NCBI RefSeq assembly: GCF_901447155.2
Contig: NZ_LR588413.1
Coordinates: forward strand, 310,001 to 374,000
Length of the DNA: 64,000 bases
Direction: 5' to 3'
Source of the DNA: Peptoniphilus catoniae
GTDB taxonomy: Bacteria > Bacillota > Clostridia > Tissierellales > Peptoniphilaceae
Position 1 is the stretch's first letter; each line of letters begins with the position of its first letter. The position numbers and the translations under genes are program-made. The notes below the pieces were generated by a model. That model was not told the DNA's origin. It saw only the letters and a list, made by a program, of their open reading frames with translations, and searched no databases. Positions 34,231-44,957 of this stretch are shown here, piece after piece.

Positions 34231-35139
34231 TTATTTCCTACCTATAATCCTTACCCACTCATTTTTTTCTTTGATTTCTACAAGCTCAAGTCCTTCTCTC
34301 TCCAAGGCTGATTTTATAAGGCCTATCTTATCATGAATTATTCCGGATAGGATAAATCTTCCTCCCTTATTTAAGTGAGAGTTAAGCTTTGGGATCATCT
34401 CAGCTATTATCTCTGCAATTATATTGGATATAATTACGTCCGCTTTTCCTTCTACCTTATCTAGGAGATTACCTTTATAAATAGTTATTCTATCATCAAC
34501 CTTGTTAAGCTTTGCATTGTTTTTACTTGCCTTTATGCAATTTTCATCTATATCTACACAAAGGGCGGACTCAGCTCCAAGCTTTATAGCAGCTATGGCA
34601 AGTATACCGCTTCCACAACCTATGTCAAATACCTTGTCTTGAGGTTCTATATATTTTTCTAAAGCTTCTAAGCATAAATAGGTGGTTTCATGACTACCTG
34701 TTCCAAAAGCCATTCCGGGGTCTATCTCTACTATTACTCTATTATCTTTATTTTCATAGACTTCCCAGCAAGGTTTAATGGCAATCTTTTTTCCTATTTC
34801 AAGAGTGTGATAATATTTCTTCCAATTATTGGACCAGTCTACATCATCTTCCTCTCTTATTAAAAGATCTGTAAATCCTTTTTCTTTTAAAACCCTTTCA
34901 AGCTCCAGATATTTGTCCTTTTCTTCAGGGGAGAAATAAACTTTTATTATAAGCTCATTAGGGTCAAGTTTAAAAACATCCTTATCTATAAAGTCCCAGC
35001 TTTTTTCATCTTGGTTAAGCTCTTGTAAAATGTGTTCCCCGTACTCTTCAAATACATAAATATCCATTGAGTATAAAATATTTAATATATTTTCTCTGTT
35101 TTCTATTTTTGACTTTATCGAAAAATCAATGTACTTCAT
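34231..35139 (-). CDS. prmA: Ribosomal protein L11 methyltransferase
   Basis: A 302-residue SAM methyltransferase that trimethylates L11. The substrate domain covers ~1-110, then WKKYYHTLEIGKKIAIKPCW, EIDPGMAFGTGSHETTYLCL, KVFDIGCGSGILAIAAIKLG (SAM motif I) and DVIISNIIAEII. It is preceded by a terminator after dnaJ, so read-through or an unseen promoter must supply it. Confidence 0.95.
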   Translation of the reverse strand: MKYIDFSIKSKIENRENILNILYSMDIYVFEEYGEHILQELNQDEKSWDFIDKDVFKLDPNELIIKVYFSPEEKDKYLELERVLKEKGFTDLLIREEDDVDWSNNWKKYYHTLEIGKKIAIKPCWEVYENKDNRVIVEIDPGMAFGTGSHETTYLCLEALEKYIEPQDKVFDIGCGSGILAIAAIKLGAESALCVDIDENCIKASKNNAKLNKVDDRITIYKGNLLDKVEGKADVIISNIIAEIIAEMIPKLNSHLNKGGRFILSGIIHDKIGLIKSALEREGLELVEIKEKNEWVRIIGRK

Positions 35140-35153
35140 AATTTCTCCTTTAT

Positions 35154-35188
35154 AAAAAAATAGACAAGATCATAAGATATTGTCTATT
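35154..35188 (-). terminator. Terminator at the end of dnaJ
   Basis: AATAGACAA / TTGTCTATT with an 11-12 nt loop, then TTTTTTTATA on the minus strand. The upstream arm includes the dnaJ stop codon. Genes prmA to hinT continue in the same direction, so it probably acts as a partial terminator. Confidence 0.75.
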
Positions 35189-36302
35189 CAAAAAAATCTT
35201 TGACTCTGCTGAAGAAACCCTTCTCTTCATTTTCAGCACTATCGCTTTTATTTCTAAGCTCCTCCAAAAGTTTTTCCTGCTCTTCATTTATCTTTTTAGG
35301 TACTATTATATCAACTGTAAAGTATAAATCTCCCTTACCTGATCCTCTTACCTTTTTTATACCCTCATCCTTGAGTCTGAAGGTTGTGCCACCTTGAGTT
35401 CCCTTTGGTATTTCAAAGTCCTTTAACTTAGTAAGAGTGGGAACCTTTATTGTGCCTCCTAAAACTGCATCCATATAAGTTATTGGCATATTTATATGAA
35501 GGTCATAGCCGTTTCTTTTAAATACGGAATCATCGGCTACTCTTATATAGATATAAAGATCTCCGTTGGGTCCTCCGTTTTCCCCTGCATTGCCTTCTCC
35601 GGACATGGATATTACAGTTCCATTATCTACACCTGCAGGTATTTTGGTCTTGATTTTTTTAGTTACTGTTTCCTTACCCTGACCGTTACATTTTTTACAA
35701 GGGTGCTCTATTATAACTCCGCTTCCGCCGCATTTATCACAGGTGGCAACTCTTATAAATCTCCCAAATCCTGATGACGTTTCTATTTGAACTTGTCCAC
35801 TTCCACCACACTTATCACAGGTGTGTTTTTCTGTTCCCGGTTCTTTACCATCTCCATGACACTCAGAACAGGTTTCCCTTCTTCTTACATTTATTTCTTT
35901 TTCTGTTCCAAAAACAGCTTCCCTAAAGTCTAGTGAAATGTCATACCTTATATCGCTACCCTGTCTGGGCATATCCTTTGCCCTTGATCTTGACGAATCT
36001 CTATAGCTTGCTCCTCCGAACATATCGAAAATATCTCCGAATATGTCTGAAAATCCTCCAAAACCTGAGTCCTGATAATTTCCGCCTACCCCTTCTTCTC
36101 CGTATAAGTCGTAGTTTCTTCTCTTGCCTTCATCTGAAAGAACTTCATAGGCCACATTTATCTCTTTAAATTTCATCTCAGACTCTTTATCTCCCTGATT
36201 AAGGTCAGGGTGATATTTCTTTGCCAATCTTTTGTAGGATTTTTTTATATCTTTTAAGCTTGCACTTCTTTCGACTTCAAGGATTTCATAAAAATCCCTC
36301 AA
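35184..36302 (-). CDS. dnaJ: Chaperone DnaJ
   Basis: A 372-residue type I J-protein. The J domain has the HPD motif in RLAKKYHPDLNQGDKE, the Gly/Phe-rich linker follows (DSGFGGFSDIFGDIFDMFGG), four CxxCxGxG zinc repeats lie at ~140-215, and the C-terminal substrate domains close it. It stimulates DnaK ATPase and delivers clients. The start is TTG with GAGGTGA upstream. Confidence 0.97.
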   Translation of the reverse strand: MRDFYEILEVERSASLKDIKKSYKRLAKKYHPDLNQGDKESEMKFKEINVAYEVLSDEGKRRNYDLYGEEGVGGNYQDSGFGGFSDIFGDIFDMFGGASYRDSSRSRAKDMPRQGSDIRYDISLDFREAVFGTEKEINVRRRETCSECHGDGKEPGTEKHTCDKCGGSGQVQIETSSGFGRFIRVATCDKCGGSGVIIEHPCKKCNGQGKETVTKKIKTKIPAGVDNGTVISMSGEGNAGENGGPNGDLYIYIRVADDSVFKRNGYDLHINMPITYMDAVLGGTIKVPTLTKLKDFEIPKGTQGGTTFRLKDEGIKKVRGSGKGDLYFTVDIIVPKKINEEQEKLLEELRNKSDSAENEEKGFFSRVKDFFE

Positions 36303-36343
36303 AATTTCACCTCATTTTAGTTTTATATTGTACCTTGTTTATG

Positions 36344-36379
36344 TAAAAAAATAAAGCTAAATCTATAGAAGATTTAGCT
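36344..36379 (-). terminator. Terminator/attenuator between dnaK and dnaJ
   Basis: AGCTAAATCT / AGATTTAGCT with a five-base loop, followed on the minus strand by TTATTTTTTT. It lies within the hrcA-grpE-dnaK-dnaJ cluster and should lower dnaJ transcription relative to dnaK. Confidence 0.85.
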
Positions 36380-36391
36380 CTATTTTAAATA

Positions 36392-38215
36392 TTATTCTTC
36401 GTCTTCATCTACAACTTCGTAGTCGGCATCTACTACATCTTCTTCAGGTTTCTTGTTTGCTTCTTGTCCTGCTTGTTCTTGTGTGTGTTTATATAATTCT
36501 TCTGAAACTGCATAAAATGCCTTGGTTAATTCTTCTGTCTTGGCCTTAATTTCATCTACGTTATCAGAATCCTTAACTGCCTTTAGATCTTCAATAGCTT
36601 TTTGTATTTTTTCCTTGTCTTCAGCTTTTATCTTGTCTTTTACTTCTTCAAGAGTAGATTCTGATTGATAAATCATTGAATCTGCATTGTTTCTGCTTTC
36701 AATAAGATCTTTTTTCTTAGAGTCCTCTTGTGCATACATTTCAGCTTCCTTTACCTTCTTTTCGATTTCATCGTCAGAAAGGTTAGTTGAAGATGTTATA
36801 GTGATTTTTTGTTCCTTACCTGTTCCAAGATCCTTTGCTGAAACATTTACTATACCGTTGGCATCAATGTCAAAGGTAACTTCTATTTGAGGTATTCCTC
36901 TTCTGGCAGGAGCTATACCTTCAAGTTGGAATCTTCCTAAAGTTACGTTGTCTGAAGCCATTTGTCTTTCACCTTGAAGTACGTGAATATCTACAGATGT
37001 TTGATTATCTGTTGCTGTTGTAAATATTTGTGATTTCTTAGTAGGTATTGTAGTGTTTCTTTCAATCAATCTTGTAGTAACTCCACCCATAGTTTCAATA
37101 CCTAGGGACAAAGGTGTAACATCAAGAAGTAATAAGTCTTTAACATCGCCTGAAAGAACTCCACCTTGAATTGCAGCTCCAAGAGCAACACATTCGTCAG
37201 GATTTATATCCTTTTGTGCTTCTTTGCCTATTAACTTCTTTATGCAATTTTGTACTGCAGGGATTCTTGTTGAACCTCCTACTAAAAGTACCTTATCTAT
37301 ATCTGATGCTGAAAGTCCCGCATCTTTTAAAGCATCCTTCACAGGTCCTTCTGTCATTTTTACAAGATCAGCTGTCAATTCGTCAAATTTAGCTCTTGTA
37401 AGGTCCATATTAAGGTGTAAAGGTCCTTGAGCTGTAGCTGTAATAAAAGGTAAGTTGATATTTGTTGACATTGTTGAAGAAAGTTCCTTCTTAGCTTTTT
37501 CTGCTGCTTCCTTAAGTCTTTGAAGACTCATTTTGTCAGCCTTTAAATCAACTCCATTTTCCTTCTTAAATTCAGCTGCAATATAATCAATTAGCTTATT
37601 GTCAAAGTCATCTCCACCAAGTCTGTTGTTACCTCTTGTAGAATGTACTTCAAATACTCCATCTGACATTTCAAGAATTGATACGTCAAAGGTACCTCCT
37701 CCAAGGTCATATACCATAATGGTTTGAGCGTCTTTGTCTTTGTCTTCGCCATAAGCAAGTGCTGCTGCTGTAGGCTCGTTTACTATTCTTTTTACATCAA
37801 GACCTGCAATCTTTCCTGCGTCCTTTGTAGCTTGTCTTTGTGCATCTGTAAAATAAGCAGGTACTGTAATTACAGCTTCAGTAATTTTTTCTCCCAAGTA
37901 GCTTTCAGCGTCTGATTTTAACTTTTGAAGTATCATAGCTGAAATTTCTTGAGGAGTGTAAGTTTTTCCGTCAATTTTTATAGTGTGGTCTGAGCCCATT
38001 TCCCTTTTAATTGATTGAACGGTTCTATCAGGGTTTGTTATAGCTTGTCTTTTTGCCGTTTCTCCTACTAATCTTTCTCCATCCTTTGTAAATGCAACAA
38101 CTGATGGTGTCGTTCTATTACCTTCTATATTGGGGATTATTATTGAGTCCCCACCTTCCATAACTGCTACTGCAGAGTTTGTAGTTCCTAAATCAATTCC
38201 TATTATTTTTCCCAT
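36392..38215 (-). CDS. dnaK: Chaperone DnaK (Hsp70)
   Basis: A 607-residue Hsp70. [17 protein letters not shown] and [16 protein letters not shown] are phosphate-binding motifs of the nucleotide domain, [14 protein letters not shown] the adenosine motif, [15 protein letters not shown] the linker, and the substrate domain and lid follow. It has the usual Firmicutes deletion in the nucleotide domain, as judged by length, and an acidic tail ([14 protein letters not shown]). Confidence 0.98.
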   Translation of the reverse strand: MGKIIGIDLGTTNSAVAVMEGGDSIIIPNIEGNRTTPSVVAFTKDGERLVGETAKRQAITNPDRTVQSIKREMGSDHTIKIDGKTYTPQEISAMILQKLKSDAESYLGEKITEAVITVPAYFTDAQRQATKDAGKIAGLDVKRIVNEPTAAALAYGEDKDKDAQTIMVYDLGGGTFDVSILEMSDGVFEVHSTRGNNRLGGDDFDNKLIDYIAAEFKKENGVDLKADKMSLQRLKEAAEKAKKELSSTMSTNINLPFITATAQGPLHLNMDLTRAKFDELTADLVKMTEGPVKDALKDAGLSASDIDKVLLVGGSTRIPAVQNCIKKLIGKEAQKDINPDECVALGAAIQGGVLSGDVKDLLLLDVTPLSLGIETMGGVTTRLIERNTTIPTKKSQIFTTATDNQTSVDIHVLQGERQMASDNVTLGRFQLEGIAPARRGIPQIEVTFDIDANGIVNVSAKDLGTGKEQKITITSSTNLSDDEIEKKVKEAEMYAQEDSKKKDLIESRNNADSMIYQSESTLEEVKDKIKAEDKEKIQKAIEDLKAVKDSDNVDEIKAKTEELTKAFYAVSEELYKHTQEQAGQEANKKPEEDVVDADYEVVDEDEE

Positions 38216-38236
38216 TTATAAATCCTCCTTAAGAGA

Positions 38237-38782
38237 TTATTTAGATACCTTAACCATTGCCGGTCTAAGTACTTTTTTACCAATCATATATCCTTTTTGT
38301 AAAACTTCTAATACTATTCCCTCTTTTACACCATCTTTTTCCTCCACCATAACGGCGTGATGTAAATTGGGATCAAAGTCCTTGTTTTCAGCTTCCATTT
38401 CAACTACATCAAACTTTCCTAAAAGATCAATTATTTGCTTATAGATAAGTTCAATTCCATTTTTATAATTTTCATCCTGAGTTTGTGATTCAAGTGCTCT
38501 TTCAAAATTATCAACTACTAAAAGAATATTATTTAAAACCTTTATGGAACCAAGTTCTATATAATCACTTCTTTCCTGTTCAGTTCTTCTTTTAAAGTTT
38601 ATAAAATCCGCCTGTAGTCTAACGAAGTTATCCTTAAGGTCTTCAAAGTCCTTGTCTGTTTTATCTTGAGGATTTTCATCACAAGACTCATTTAAATCAT
38701 TATCCACAAGCTCTTCTTTTATTTCTTCAGAATCCAAATTATCATCTATAATTTCTTCATTTATCTTATTCGTATCAGTCAT
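38237..38782 (-). CDS. grpE: Nucleotide exchange factor GrpE
   Basis: A 181-residue GrpE: an acidic, probably disordered N-terminus (~1-45), a long helix (LKDNFVRLQADFINFKRRTE), the four-helix region, and the beta-wing with FDPNLHHAVMVEE and GYMIGKKVLRPAMVKVSK. It releases ADP from DnaK. Confidence 0.96.
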   Translation of the reverse strand: MTDTNKINEEIIDDNLDSEEIKEELVDNDLNESCDENPQDKTDKDFEDLKDNFVRLQADFINFKRRTEQERSDYIELGSIKVLNNILLVVDNFERALESQTQDENYKNGIELIYKQIIDLLGKFDVVEMEAENKDFDPNLHHAVMVEEKDGVKEGIVLEVLQKGYMIGKKVLRPAMVKVSK

Positions 38783-38786
38783 TTAA

Positions 38787-39821
38787 TCACCTCACAATAC
38801 TGTTAATTGTCTTTGTTAAATTATAACTAACTGCCCAAACGGCCCTTACGTGCTTTTTATAATTCATTCTTATCGGTCCTATAACTCCTAAAACTCCTCT
38901 GGCCTTATTTTTAAACCCAAAGCTTGACTTTATTATGGAGTTATTCCTAAGCAGACTATTTGAATTTTCATTTCCAATTATTACACTAAATCCCGTATCG
39001 TCTTTTGGGTCGCTAATTATACTGAGTAAGGAATCCTCATTTTGAATAAAGCTCATAAATTCTTGAGCTCTTTTTACATCAAAATACTCCTTGTAGTTTA
39101 GTATGTTGGTAAGCCCATCATAATAGAAATCAGAAGCGGTTATTTTATCATTAAATTTTGATATTTCAGCCACTATATCTAAAATAAACTTACTGTACCT
39201 TACTAAGTCTCCCTTTAAGACTATTTTTATTTTTGAAATTTTTTCAAAATCAACACCTACAAGATATTCATTAAGCTGGTCGGATATCTTAGAAAGAACA
39301 AAGTCATCAATGGGTTCTTCAAGGTCTATTCTTTGATGATCAACAACTCCCTTGTCCCCTACTATTATTAAAAGAACTGTATTTTCGTCAATATTAACCA
39401 GTTGTATAAGCTTGATTTTAGTGTCGGATTTTTCCAATGATACAAGATAGGATGTAGAGTTTGTCATATCAGCCAATACCTTTACGGCATTTTTATAAAT
39501 ATCACTCATTCCCCTTACATCATCAAGAAGTTTATCTTCTATATGGGAAAAATCTTCATTGTCATATTCAAATATAGAGTCGTTCCTTATTAACTCATCT
39601 ACAAAAAATCTATAAGCTTTATCGGAAGGCACTCTGCCTGCCGAAGTGTGAGGCTTATTCAGATAACCTAAATCCTCCAAGTCAGCCATTTCATTTCTGA
39701 TTGTTGCAGAACTGACTCCCAAATTAAAATCTTTGGATAGGGTTCTTGAGCCTACAGGACTTGAAGAATCAATATAGGAATTTATTATCGCATTTAAAAT
39801 TTCTATCTTTCTCTTATCCAT
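38787..39821 (-). CDS. hrcA: Heat-inducible transcription repressor HrcA
   Basis: A 344-residue class I heat-shock repressor that binds CIRCE. The N-terminal winged helix (SSPVGSRTLSKDFNLGVSSATIRNEMADLEDLGYL region), the PHTSAGRVPSDKAYRFFVD motif and the C-terminal GVLGVIGPIRMNYKKHVRAVW tail are diagnostic. A perfect CIRCE element precedes it, so the whole operon is autoregulated. Confidence 0.97.
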   Translation of the reverse strand: MDKRKIEILNAIINSYIDSSSPVGSRTLSKDFNLGVSSATIRNEMADLEDLGYLNKPHTSAGRVPSDKAYRFFVDELIRNDSIFEYDNEDFSHIEDKLLDDVRGMSDIYKNAVKVLADMTNSTSYLVSLEKSDTKIKLIQLVNIDENTVLLIIVGDKGVVDHQRIDLEEPIDDFVLSKISDQLNEYLVGVDFEKISKIKIVLKGDLVRYSKFILDIVAEISKFNDKITASDFYYDGLTNILNYKEYFDVKRAQEFMSFIQNEDSLLSIISDPKDDTGFSVIIGNENSNSLLRNNSIIKSSFGFKNKARGVLGVIGPIRMNYKKHVRAVWAVSYNLTKTINSIVR

Positions 39822-39836
39822 AATATCACCTTATTG

Positions 39837-39863
39837 TTAGCACTCTTTTATGCTGAGTGCTAA
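39837..39863 (-). promoter_or_regulatory. CIRCE operator of the hrcA operon
   Basis: TTAGCACTC-N9-GAGTGCTAA, a perfect match to the HrcA operator. It lies between the -10 hexamer and the hrcA start, where bound HrcA would block initiation. Confidence 0.97.
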
Positions 39864-39876
39864 AGCTTATGTTTAC

Positions 39877-39905
39877 ATAATACACGCTTGGTCAAAGATT
39901 GTCAA
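39877..39905 (-). promoter_or_regulatory. Sigma-A promoter of the hrcA operon
   Basis: TTGACA (39905-39900) and TATTAT (39882-39877) with a 17-nt spacer on the minus strand, immediately upstream of CIRCE. Confidence 0.88.
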
Positions 39906-39950
39906 TACTTTTATTGAAAGTATTTTTGATTTTATTAAAATCCCTTTAAG

Positions 39951-39979
39951 TTTTAATTATTTTCAAACTGTGTTAAAAT
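39951..39979 (+). promoter_or_regulatory. Possible promoter of lepB-lepA-hemW
   Basis: TGTTAAAAT (TG-N-TAAAAT, 39971-39979) is an extended -10; the -35 (TTTTAA) at 17 nt is weak. It is divergent from the hrcA promoter. Confidence 0.4.
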
Positions 39980-40043
39980 GTAATAGCTTGTTTTAGATAT
40001 TTAAGACTATATTTTATAAATTTATTAGGAGTAATTATAGATT

Positions 40044-40589
40044 ATGGAAGAAGAAAAGAAAGAAAGTTTTTTCAGCTACATTATTATGTTTGTCCTTGCA
40101 ATAGCCTTGGCTTTACTTATAAGGACCTTTGTTTTTTCATCTAATGCTGTAAGCGGAGTATCTATGAATCCCAGCTTCAAAGACGGAGATAGACTTATCT
40201 CTTTAGTCTTTCCCCTTTACTACAGGGATCCTGATTATGGTGATGTCGTTATAATTGACTCCCCTATTGAAGAAAATAAGGAGTATATTAAGAGAATTTT
40301 AGGAAAACCCGGTGACTCAATTAAAATACATGATGGTAATGTTTATCGTAACGATGAAAAACTCACTGAAAATTATATTGAGGATGGTCTTGAAACGGGA
40401 ATTTATAATTTAGACAGTTGGACTCTGGATAAGGATGAGTATTTTGTCATGGGAGACAACAGACTTCCAGGCAAATCCGCAGACTCAAGAGCCTTCGGTC
40501 CCATTACAAGAAAAAGTATAAGAGGTATAGTAAGGTTTCGTTACTGGCCCCTTTCTCAATTTGGAATTATAGGAGGTACTGATGACTAA
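40044..40589 (+). CDS. lepB: Signal peptidase I
   Basis: A 181-residue membrane-anchored serine protease that removes signal peptides. One membrane helix covers ~10-30. The catalytic Ser40 is in SGVSMNPSF and the general base Lys83 in [11 protein letters not shown]; the later box MGDNR...[10 protein letters not shown] is conserved. It overlaps lepA by eight bases and thus is translated with it. Confidence 0.95.
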   Translation: MEEEKKESFFSYIIMFVLAIALALLIRTFVFSSNAVSGVSMNPSFKDGDRLISLVFPLYYRDPDYGDVVIIDSPIEENKEYIKRILGKPGDSIKIHDGNVYRNDEKLTENYIEDGLETGIYNLDSWTLDKDEYFVMGDNRLPGKSADSRAFGPITRKSIRGIVRFRYWPLSQFGIIGGTDD

Positions 40590-42393
40590 TAGACAAAATT
40601 ATATTAGAAACTTTTCAATAATTGCACATATTGATCACGGCAAATCAACTCTTGCCGACAGACTTATAGAAGACACCGGTACCCTTACTAAAAGAGAAAT
40701 GGACGAACAGGTTTTAGACTCAATGGACCTTGAAAGGGAAAGAGGTATCACCATTAAGTTAAAAGCTGTCCGTTTAGTCTATAAGGCTAAAGATGGTCAT
40801 GAATATATATTTAACCTTATAGATACTCCCGGACATGTCGACTTTAATTATGAGGTTTCAAGATCCCTTGCAGCCTGTGAAGGCGCCCTTGTAGTTGTGG
40901 ACTCCTCTCAAGGCGTTGAAGCTCAAACCCTTGCCAATGTTTACCTTGCAATTGATCAAGATTTGGAGCTTATTCCCATACTTAACAAAATAGATCTTCC
41001 CAGTGCCAGACCTGATGAAGTAAAAAAAGAAATTGAAGATATTATAGGACTTGACTGTGAAGATGCTCCTTTAGTATCAGCAAAAAACGGAATCGGTATA
41101 GACAAGGTGCTAGAAAAAATAATAAGTGACATTCCCGCCCCCTCAGGCGACGAAAATGCCCCCTTTAAGGCATTAATATTCGACTCCTATTATGACAGCT
41201 ATAAAGGCGTAATATGTTATGTAAGAGTGGGAGATGGGTCTATAAAGCAAGGTGATATGATTCAAATGTACTCAACTAAAAAAACTTTTGAAGTTGTTGA
41301 AGTTGGAGTAACAACATCAGGTCATATGCCTCTTGATAAATTAAGTGCCGGTGATGTGGGTTACATAGCCGCAAGTATTAAAAATGTAAAGGAAGCCACT
41401 GTTGGTGATACTATAATTTCCGCCGGCAACAAGGATGTTAAACCTTACCCTGGATATAAAAAAGTTCTGCCTATGGTTTATTGCGGAATTTACCCGGGAG
41501 AAGGAGAAGAGTACACGGCAGTTAGAGATGCTCTTGAAAAGCTTCAGGTTAATGATGCCGCCCTTGATTTTGAGGCGGAAACATCTGTTGCCCTTGGCTT
41601 TGGTTTTAGATGCGGATTTTTAGGCTTACTTCACATGGAAATTATTCAGGAAAGACTTGAAAGGGAATTTGATCTTAATTTAGTTACAACTGCTCCATCA
41701 GTTATATACAGAATCACAAAGGTTGACGGAAGCGTCCTTAAAATTCAAAACCCTTCAAATTTACCTGATCCAAGTGAAATAGCCTTAATGGAAGAGCCTA
41801 TAGTAAGGGCTGAAATTATGACTCCTACAAGCTATGTAGGTTCTGTAATGGAACTTTGCCAAAACAGAAGAGGCACCTACATTGATATGCAATACCTGGA
41901 AGAAACAAGAGCCCTTATAAGATATGATCTTCCCCTTAATGAGGTTATATATGACTTCTTTGATGCTCTTAAATCGAAGACGAGAGGTTATGCTTCCTAC
42001 GACTATGAATTTAAAGGTTATCAGGAATCAGATCTTGTTAAGCTTGACATACTTATTAACTCAAATTTGGTAGATGCCTTTTCTATTATAGTTCATGAAT
42101 CCACAGCCTACTCAAAGGGAAGAAAAATTTGTGAAAAGCTAAAAGACGTAATTCCAAGACATCAATTTGCAGTTCCCATTCAGGCTGCAATAGGCAACAA
42201 AATAATAGCAAGAGAAACTATAAGAGCCCTTAGAAAGGACGTACTTGCCAAGTGTTACGGAGGAGACATTTCAAGAAAGAGAAAGCTTCTTGAAAAACAA
42301 AAGGAAGGAAAAAAACGTATGAGAATGGTTGGAGATGTGGAAGTGCCACAAGAAGCCTTTCTTACAGTGCTTAAGTTTGATGAAGAAAATTAA
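40582..42393 (+). CDS. lepA: Elongation factor 4 (LepA)
   Basis: A 603-residue translational GTPase. Motifs: [14 protein letters not shown] (G1), [20 protein letters not shown] (G3), NKIDLPSA (G4), and the LepA-specific C-terminal domain with [17 protein letters not shown] at the end. It promotes back-translocation or 30S biogenesis. AGGAGGTACTG precedes the ATG, inside the end of lepB. Confidence 0.98.
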   Translation: MTNRQNYIRNFSIIAHIDHGKSTLADRLIEDTGTLTKREMDEQVLDSMDLERERGITIKLKAVRLVYKAKDGHEYIFNLIDTPGHVDFNYEVSRSLAACEGALVVVDSSQGVEAQTLANVYLAIDQDLELIPILNKIDLPSARPDEVKKEIEDIIGLDCEDAPLVSAKNGIGIDKVLEKIISDIPAPSGDENAPFKALIFDSYYDSYKGVICYVRVGDGSIKQGDMIQMYSTKKTFEVVEVGVTTSGHMPLDKLSAGDVGYIAASIKNVKEATVGDTIISAGNKDVKPYPGYKKVLPMVYCGIYPGEGEEYTAVRDALEKLQVNDAALDFEAETSVALGFGFRCGFLGLLHMEIIQERLEREFDLNLVTTAPSVIYRITKVDGSVLKIQNPSNLPDPSEIALMEEPIVRAEIMTPTSYVGSVMELCQNRRGTYIDMQYLEETRALIRYDLPLNEVIYDFFDALKSKTRGYASYDYEFKGYQESDLVKLDILINSNLVDAFSIIVHESTAYSKGRKICEKLKDVIPRHQFAVPIQAAIGNKIIARETIRALRKDVLAKCYGGDISRKRKLLEKQKEGKKRMRMVGDVEVPQEAFLTVLKFDEEN

Positions 42394-43552
42394 TTTTTTA
42401 AAAGAAATAAAATCTTCTAAGGATTTGTCCTTGTACTTTCACATACCCTTTTGCCAAAGCAGATGTTACTATTGCGACTTTTGTTCATCTGTTTTAAATG
42501 AGGACCTTGCCGATAAATACTTTCATGCCCTTTATAAGGAAATAGATCTATATGGAAGTTTTATTAAGGACAAGGAAATAGAAAGTATATTTATAGGTGG
42601 AGGAACCCCCTCCTGTGTAAAAAAAGAATATATAGAAGAAATTTTAAAAAGAGTCAAGGTCTACAATGATTTAAAAAATACCGGAGAAATAACTATTGAA
42701 ATAAATCCCAACTCCTTAACTAAAGATAAGCTTCTTAGCTACAAGGCTGCCGGAGTTAACAGATTTTCTCTAGGTGCACAATCCTTTAATGATAGGCTTT
42801 TATCCCTTATAGGGAGAATTCATAAAAAGGATGATATTTTAAAAGCTGTTGACCTCTTTGAAAGGTGCAAGATAAAAAATTTCAGTTTAGATCTTATGTC
42901 CGCCCTTCCCTATCAAAAGCTTTCAGATGTAAAAGAATGTATAGATTATATTAAAGATATTAAACCTAAGCATATATCCTACTATTCTCTTATACTGGAA
43001 AAGGGAACCCCTCTTTATAATAATAGGGATAAATATCTATTCCCTGATGAAACAGAGGATAGAAATATGTATCACTATATTGTAAATGAGCTTGAGCATT
43101 TAGGTCTTAAGCAATATGAAATATCAAATTTTGCCCTGCCTGGATATGAATCAAGACACAATCTTAGATATTGGAAGCTTAAAAACTATTTGGGACTTGG
43201 ACTTAGTGCCTATTCAAATATAGAAAACTTCAGATTTAACAACAGCTATTCCTTTAAAACCTATATAGAAAATTTAAATAACCAAGAATCCGCCGTTGAT
43301 GAAGTGGAAGCTTTATCAAAAGAAGACAGAATTAACGAATATATTATTATGACCCTTAGAATTAATGACGGTCTTAATATAAAAGATTTTAACAAAGCTT
43401 TTAACCTGGACTTTGAATCAGAATATAAAAAAGAAATCGAAAAAAATATAAATGCAAAACTTATAGAATCTTCAAAAGAAGGCATAAGACTTACAAAAAA
43501 AGGTCTTGATCTTAGCAATCAGGTAGAGCTTGACTTTTTCAGAATAAGATAA
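42380..43552 (+). CDS. hemW: Radical SAM heme chaperone HemW
   Basis: About 390 residues, coproporphyrinogen-oxidase-like but with HemW features. [19 protein letters not shown] carries the C-x3-C-x2-C cluster motif, IFIGGGTPS follows, [22 protein letters not shown]-like and FSLGAQSF segments come next, and the DUF-type HemN C-terminal domain closes it. It inserts heme into target proteins. ATG 42380 overlaps the lepA stop by 14 bases; a longer frame within lepA is rejected. In Bacillus the same lepA-hemW pair precedes hrcA. Confidence 0.93.
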   Translation: MKKINFLKEIKSSKDLSLYFHIPFCQSRCYYCDFCSSVLNEDLADKYFHALYKEIDLYGSFIKDKEIESIFIGGGTPSCVKKEYIEEILKRVKVYNDLKNTGEITIEINPNSLTKDKLLSYKAAGVNRFSLGAQSFNDRLLSLIGRIHKKDDILKAVDLFERCKIKNFSLDLMSALPYQKLSDVKECIDYIKDIKPKHISYYSLILEKGTPLYNNRDKYLFPDETEDRNMYHYIVNELEHLGLKQYEISNFALPGYESRHNLRYWKLKNYLGLGLSAYSNIENFRFNNSYSFKTYIENLNNQESAVDEVEALSKEDRINEYIIMTLRINDGLNIKDFNKAFNLDFESEYKKEIEKNINAKLIESSKEGIRLTKKGLDLSNQVELDFFRIR

Positions 43553-43555
43553 ATC

Positions 43556-43584
43556 TTGCAAAGCTCTATTTATCGTGGTAGAAT
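43556..43584 (+). promoter_or_regulatory. Sigma-A promoter of rpsT
   Basis: TTGCAA (43556-43561) and TAGAAT (43579-43584), spacer 17 nt, right after the hemW stop codon. Confidence 0.7.
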
Positions 43585-43617
43585 ACAAAGAGCTTAAAAA
43601 TTGTGGAGGTGAATTAC

Positions 43618-43875
43618 ATGGCAAATATTAAATCAGCTATTAAAAGAATTGATGTTGCAAAAAGAAACGCTGAACGTAATAAATCAGTTAAAACTGAAGT
43701 AAAAACAGCTATCAAAAAATTTGAACAAGCTTTAGAATTAGAAAACATTTCAGAAGCAAGAGAACTATTAAAAACTGTTGATAAAAAACTTAAAAAAGCA
43801 GCTCATAAAAATGTTATTCATAAAAATACAGCTTCAAGAAAGTTGTCAAGACTTGCTAAAAAACTTAACAAATAA
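43618..43875 (+). CDS. rpsT: 30S ribosomal protein S20
   Basis: An 85-residue very basic helical protein: ANIKSAIKRIDVAKRNAERN at the start, and KAAHKNVIHKNTASRKLSRL near the end, as in all S20. ATG 43618 follows GTGGAGGTGA; the frame extension to 43603 has no ribosome-binding site. It faces holA convergently. Confidence 0.97.
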   Translation: MANIKSAIKRIDVAKRNAERNKSVKTEVKTAIKKFEQALELENISEARELLKTVDKKLKKAAHKNVIHKNTASRKLSRLAKKLNK

Positions 43876-43913
43876 GCTGAAAATGTAACATCTTTGCATT
43901 TATATATAAAACA

Positions 43914-43943
43914 AAACCTGAGAGAGACTCAGGTTTATTTTAT
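43914..43943. terminator. Terminator between convergent rpsT and holA
   Basis: AAACCTGAG / CTCAGGTTT with a five-base loop (43914-43936), followed by TATTTTATTT on the plus strand and A/T-rich sequence on the minus side. It can serve both genes. Confidence 0.85.
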
Positions 43944-44957
43944 TTATCCTGTAATTTGAACTATAAGCATTTCTATTAAAACCTTGTGAGATAAGGAAGT
44001 AGTTTTTAAAGAATTGTCCGTCCTTAAAAGCTCACTATGTATTTTATAAAGCTCATTAAGCTTAAAATTTTTGGAAAAATTTGCAATTTTATTAAATTCA
44101 AAGCTACTAATAGATAGCTTTTTTAAAATTTCAGAGCTTTTATAACCAAGCTCATTTAAATTTTTATAAAGCATCATAAGGCGAATTTGTCTTATAATCA
44201 TATATAAAATTCTTTGAGATGGTTCATTTAATTTTCTAAGGAAAGCATACTCCCTTATTGCCCTCGATGTATCTTTTGAGGATAAGGCATCTAAAAAGTT
44301 AAATATATTTGAATCAGTATTTTCGCTTATAGATTTGTCTATATCCTCTCTTGTTATAATTTTGCCTTTAGCCAGAGAAAAAATCTTATCCATTTCATTT
44401 TTTAAATCATAAAGATTCAAGTCAAGATTTCTGGACTTATAACCAGACTTCTCCACCAGATAAATAAGATCGGTATTTGCTATTTCCCGATTCTTTAAAA
44501 TAAAATATTCTCTAACAAATCTATTTACATCTTGCCCCTTTAACTTCTCAAACTCAACAGTTAAATTATTTTTCTTAAAGTACTTGTAAAACTTTCTTTT
44601 TTTGTCAATTTTATCATCATCATCTAAAAAAATAAGTATCACATAATCCGCCAAGTTATCTAAAAAATTAAAAAGTTTATCTCCTACTTCAAGACTGAAA
44701 TTAAAAGAATTTTTAACTATAATAAGCTTTTTATTATCAAAAACAGGCAGAGTCTCGCAGGCGCCTATAAGCCCCTCTAAATTAAGCTCCTCCCCATTTA
44801 GATAGATTAAATTAAAGCTTCTAAAGTCCGATTTTGTATACTTTTTTATTAAATATTCCAAGGTATTGTTTAATAAAAGTTTTTCATAGCCGAAGAAAAA
44901 AAAAGCTCCCTTAATTTCTCTTCTGTAAATTTCCCTGTACTGCAAAATATTCACCAT
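43944..44957 (-). CDS. holA: DNA polymerase III delta subunit
   Basis: A 337-residue clamp-loader subunit with the AAA+-like fold without a functional P-loop. GAFFFFGYEKLLLNNTLEYL, ACETLPVFDNKKLIIVKN and the C-terminal LRKLNEPSQRILYMIIRQIRLM helix bundle match the HolA/YqeN family. It opens the sliding clamp. It lies after comEC as in Bacillus comEC-yqeN, overlapping it by 47 bases; the start ATG is accepted because the family N-terminus begins here. Confidence 0.9.
   Translation of the reverse strand: MVNILQYREIYRREIKGAFFFFGYEKLLLNNTLEYLIKKYTKSDFRSFNLIYLNGEELNLEGLIGACETLPVFDNKKLIIVKNSFNFSLEVGDKLFNFLDNLADYVILIFLDDDDKIDKKRKFYKYFKKNNLTVEFEKLKGQDVNRFVREYFILKNREIANTDLIYLVEKSGYKSRNLDLNLYDLKNEMDKIFSLAKGKIITREDIDKSISENTDSNIFNFLDALSSKDTSRAIREYAFLRKLNEPSQRILYMIIRQIRLMMLYKNLNELGYKSSEILKKLSISSFEFNKIANFSKNFKLNELYKIHSELLRTDNSLKTTSLSHKVLIEMLIVQITG

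Noticed and set aside
39904-39924. Hairpin AATACTTT/AAAGTATT followed by T between the divergent hrcA and lepB promoters
   Set aside because: No plus-strand gene ends here that it could terminate, and one arm overlaps the hrcA -35. It may be chance in AT-rich sequence.
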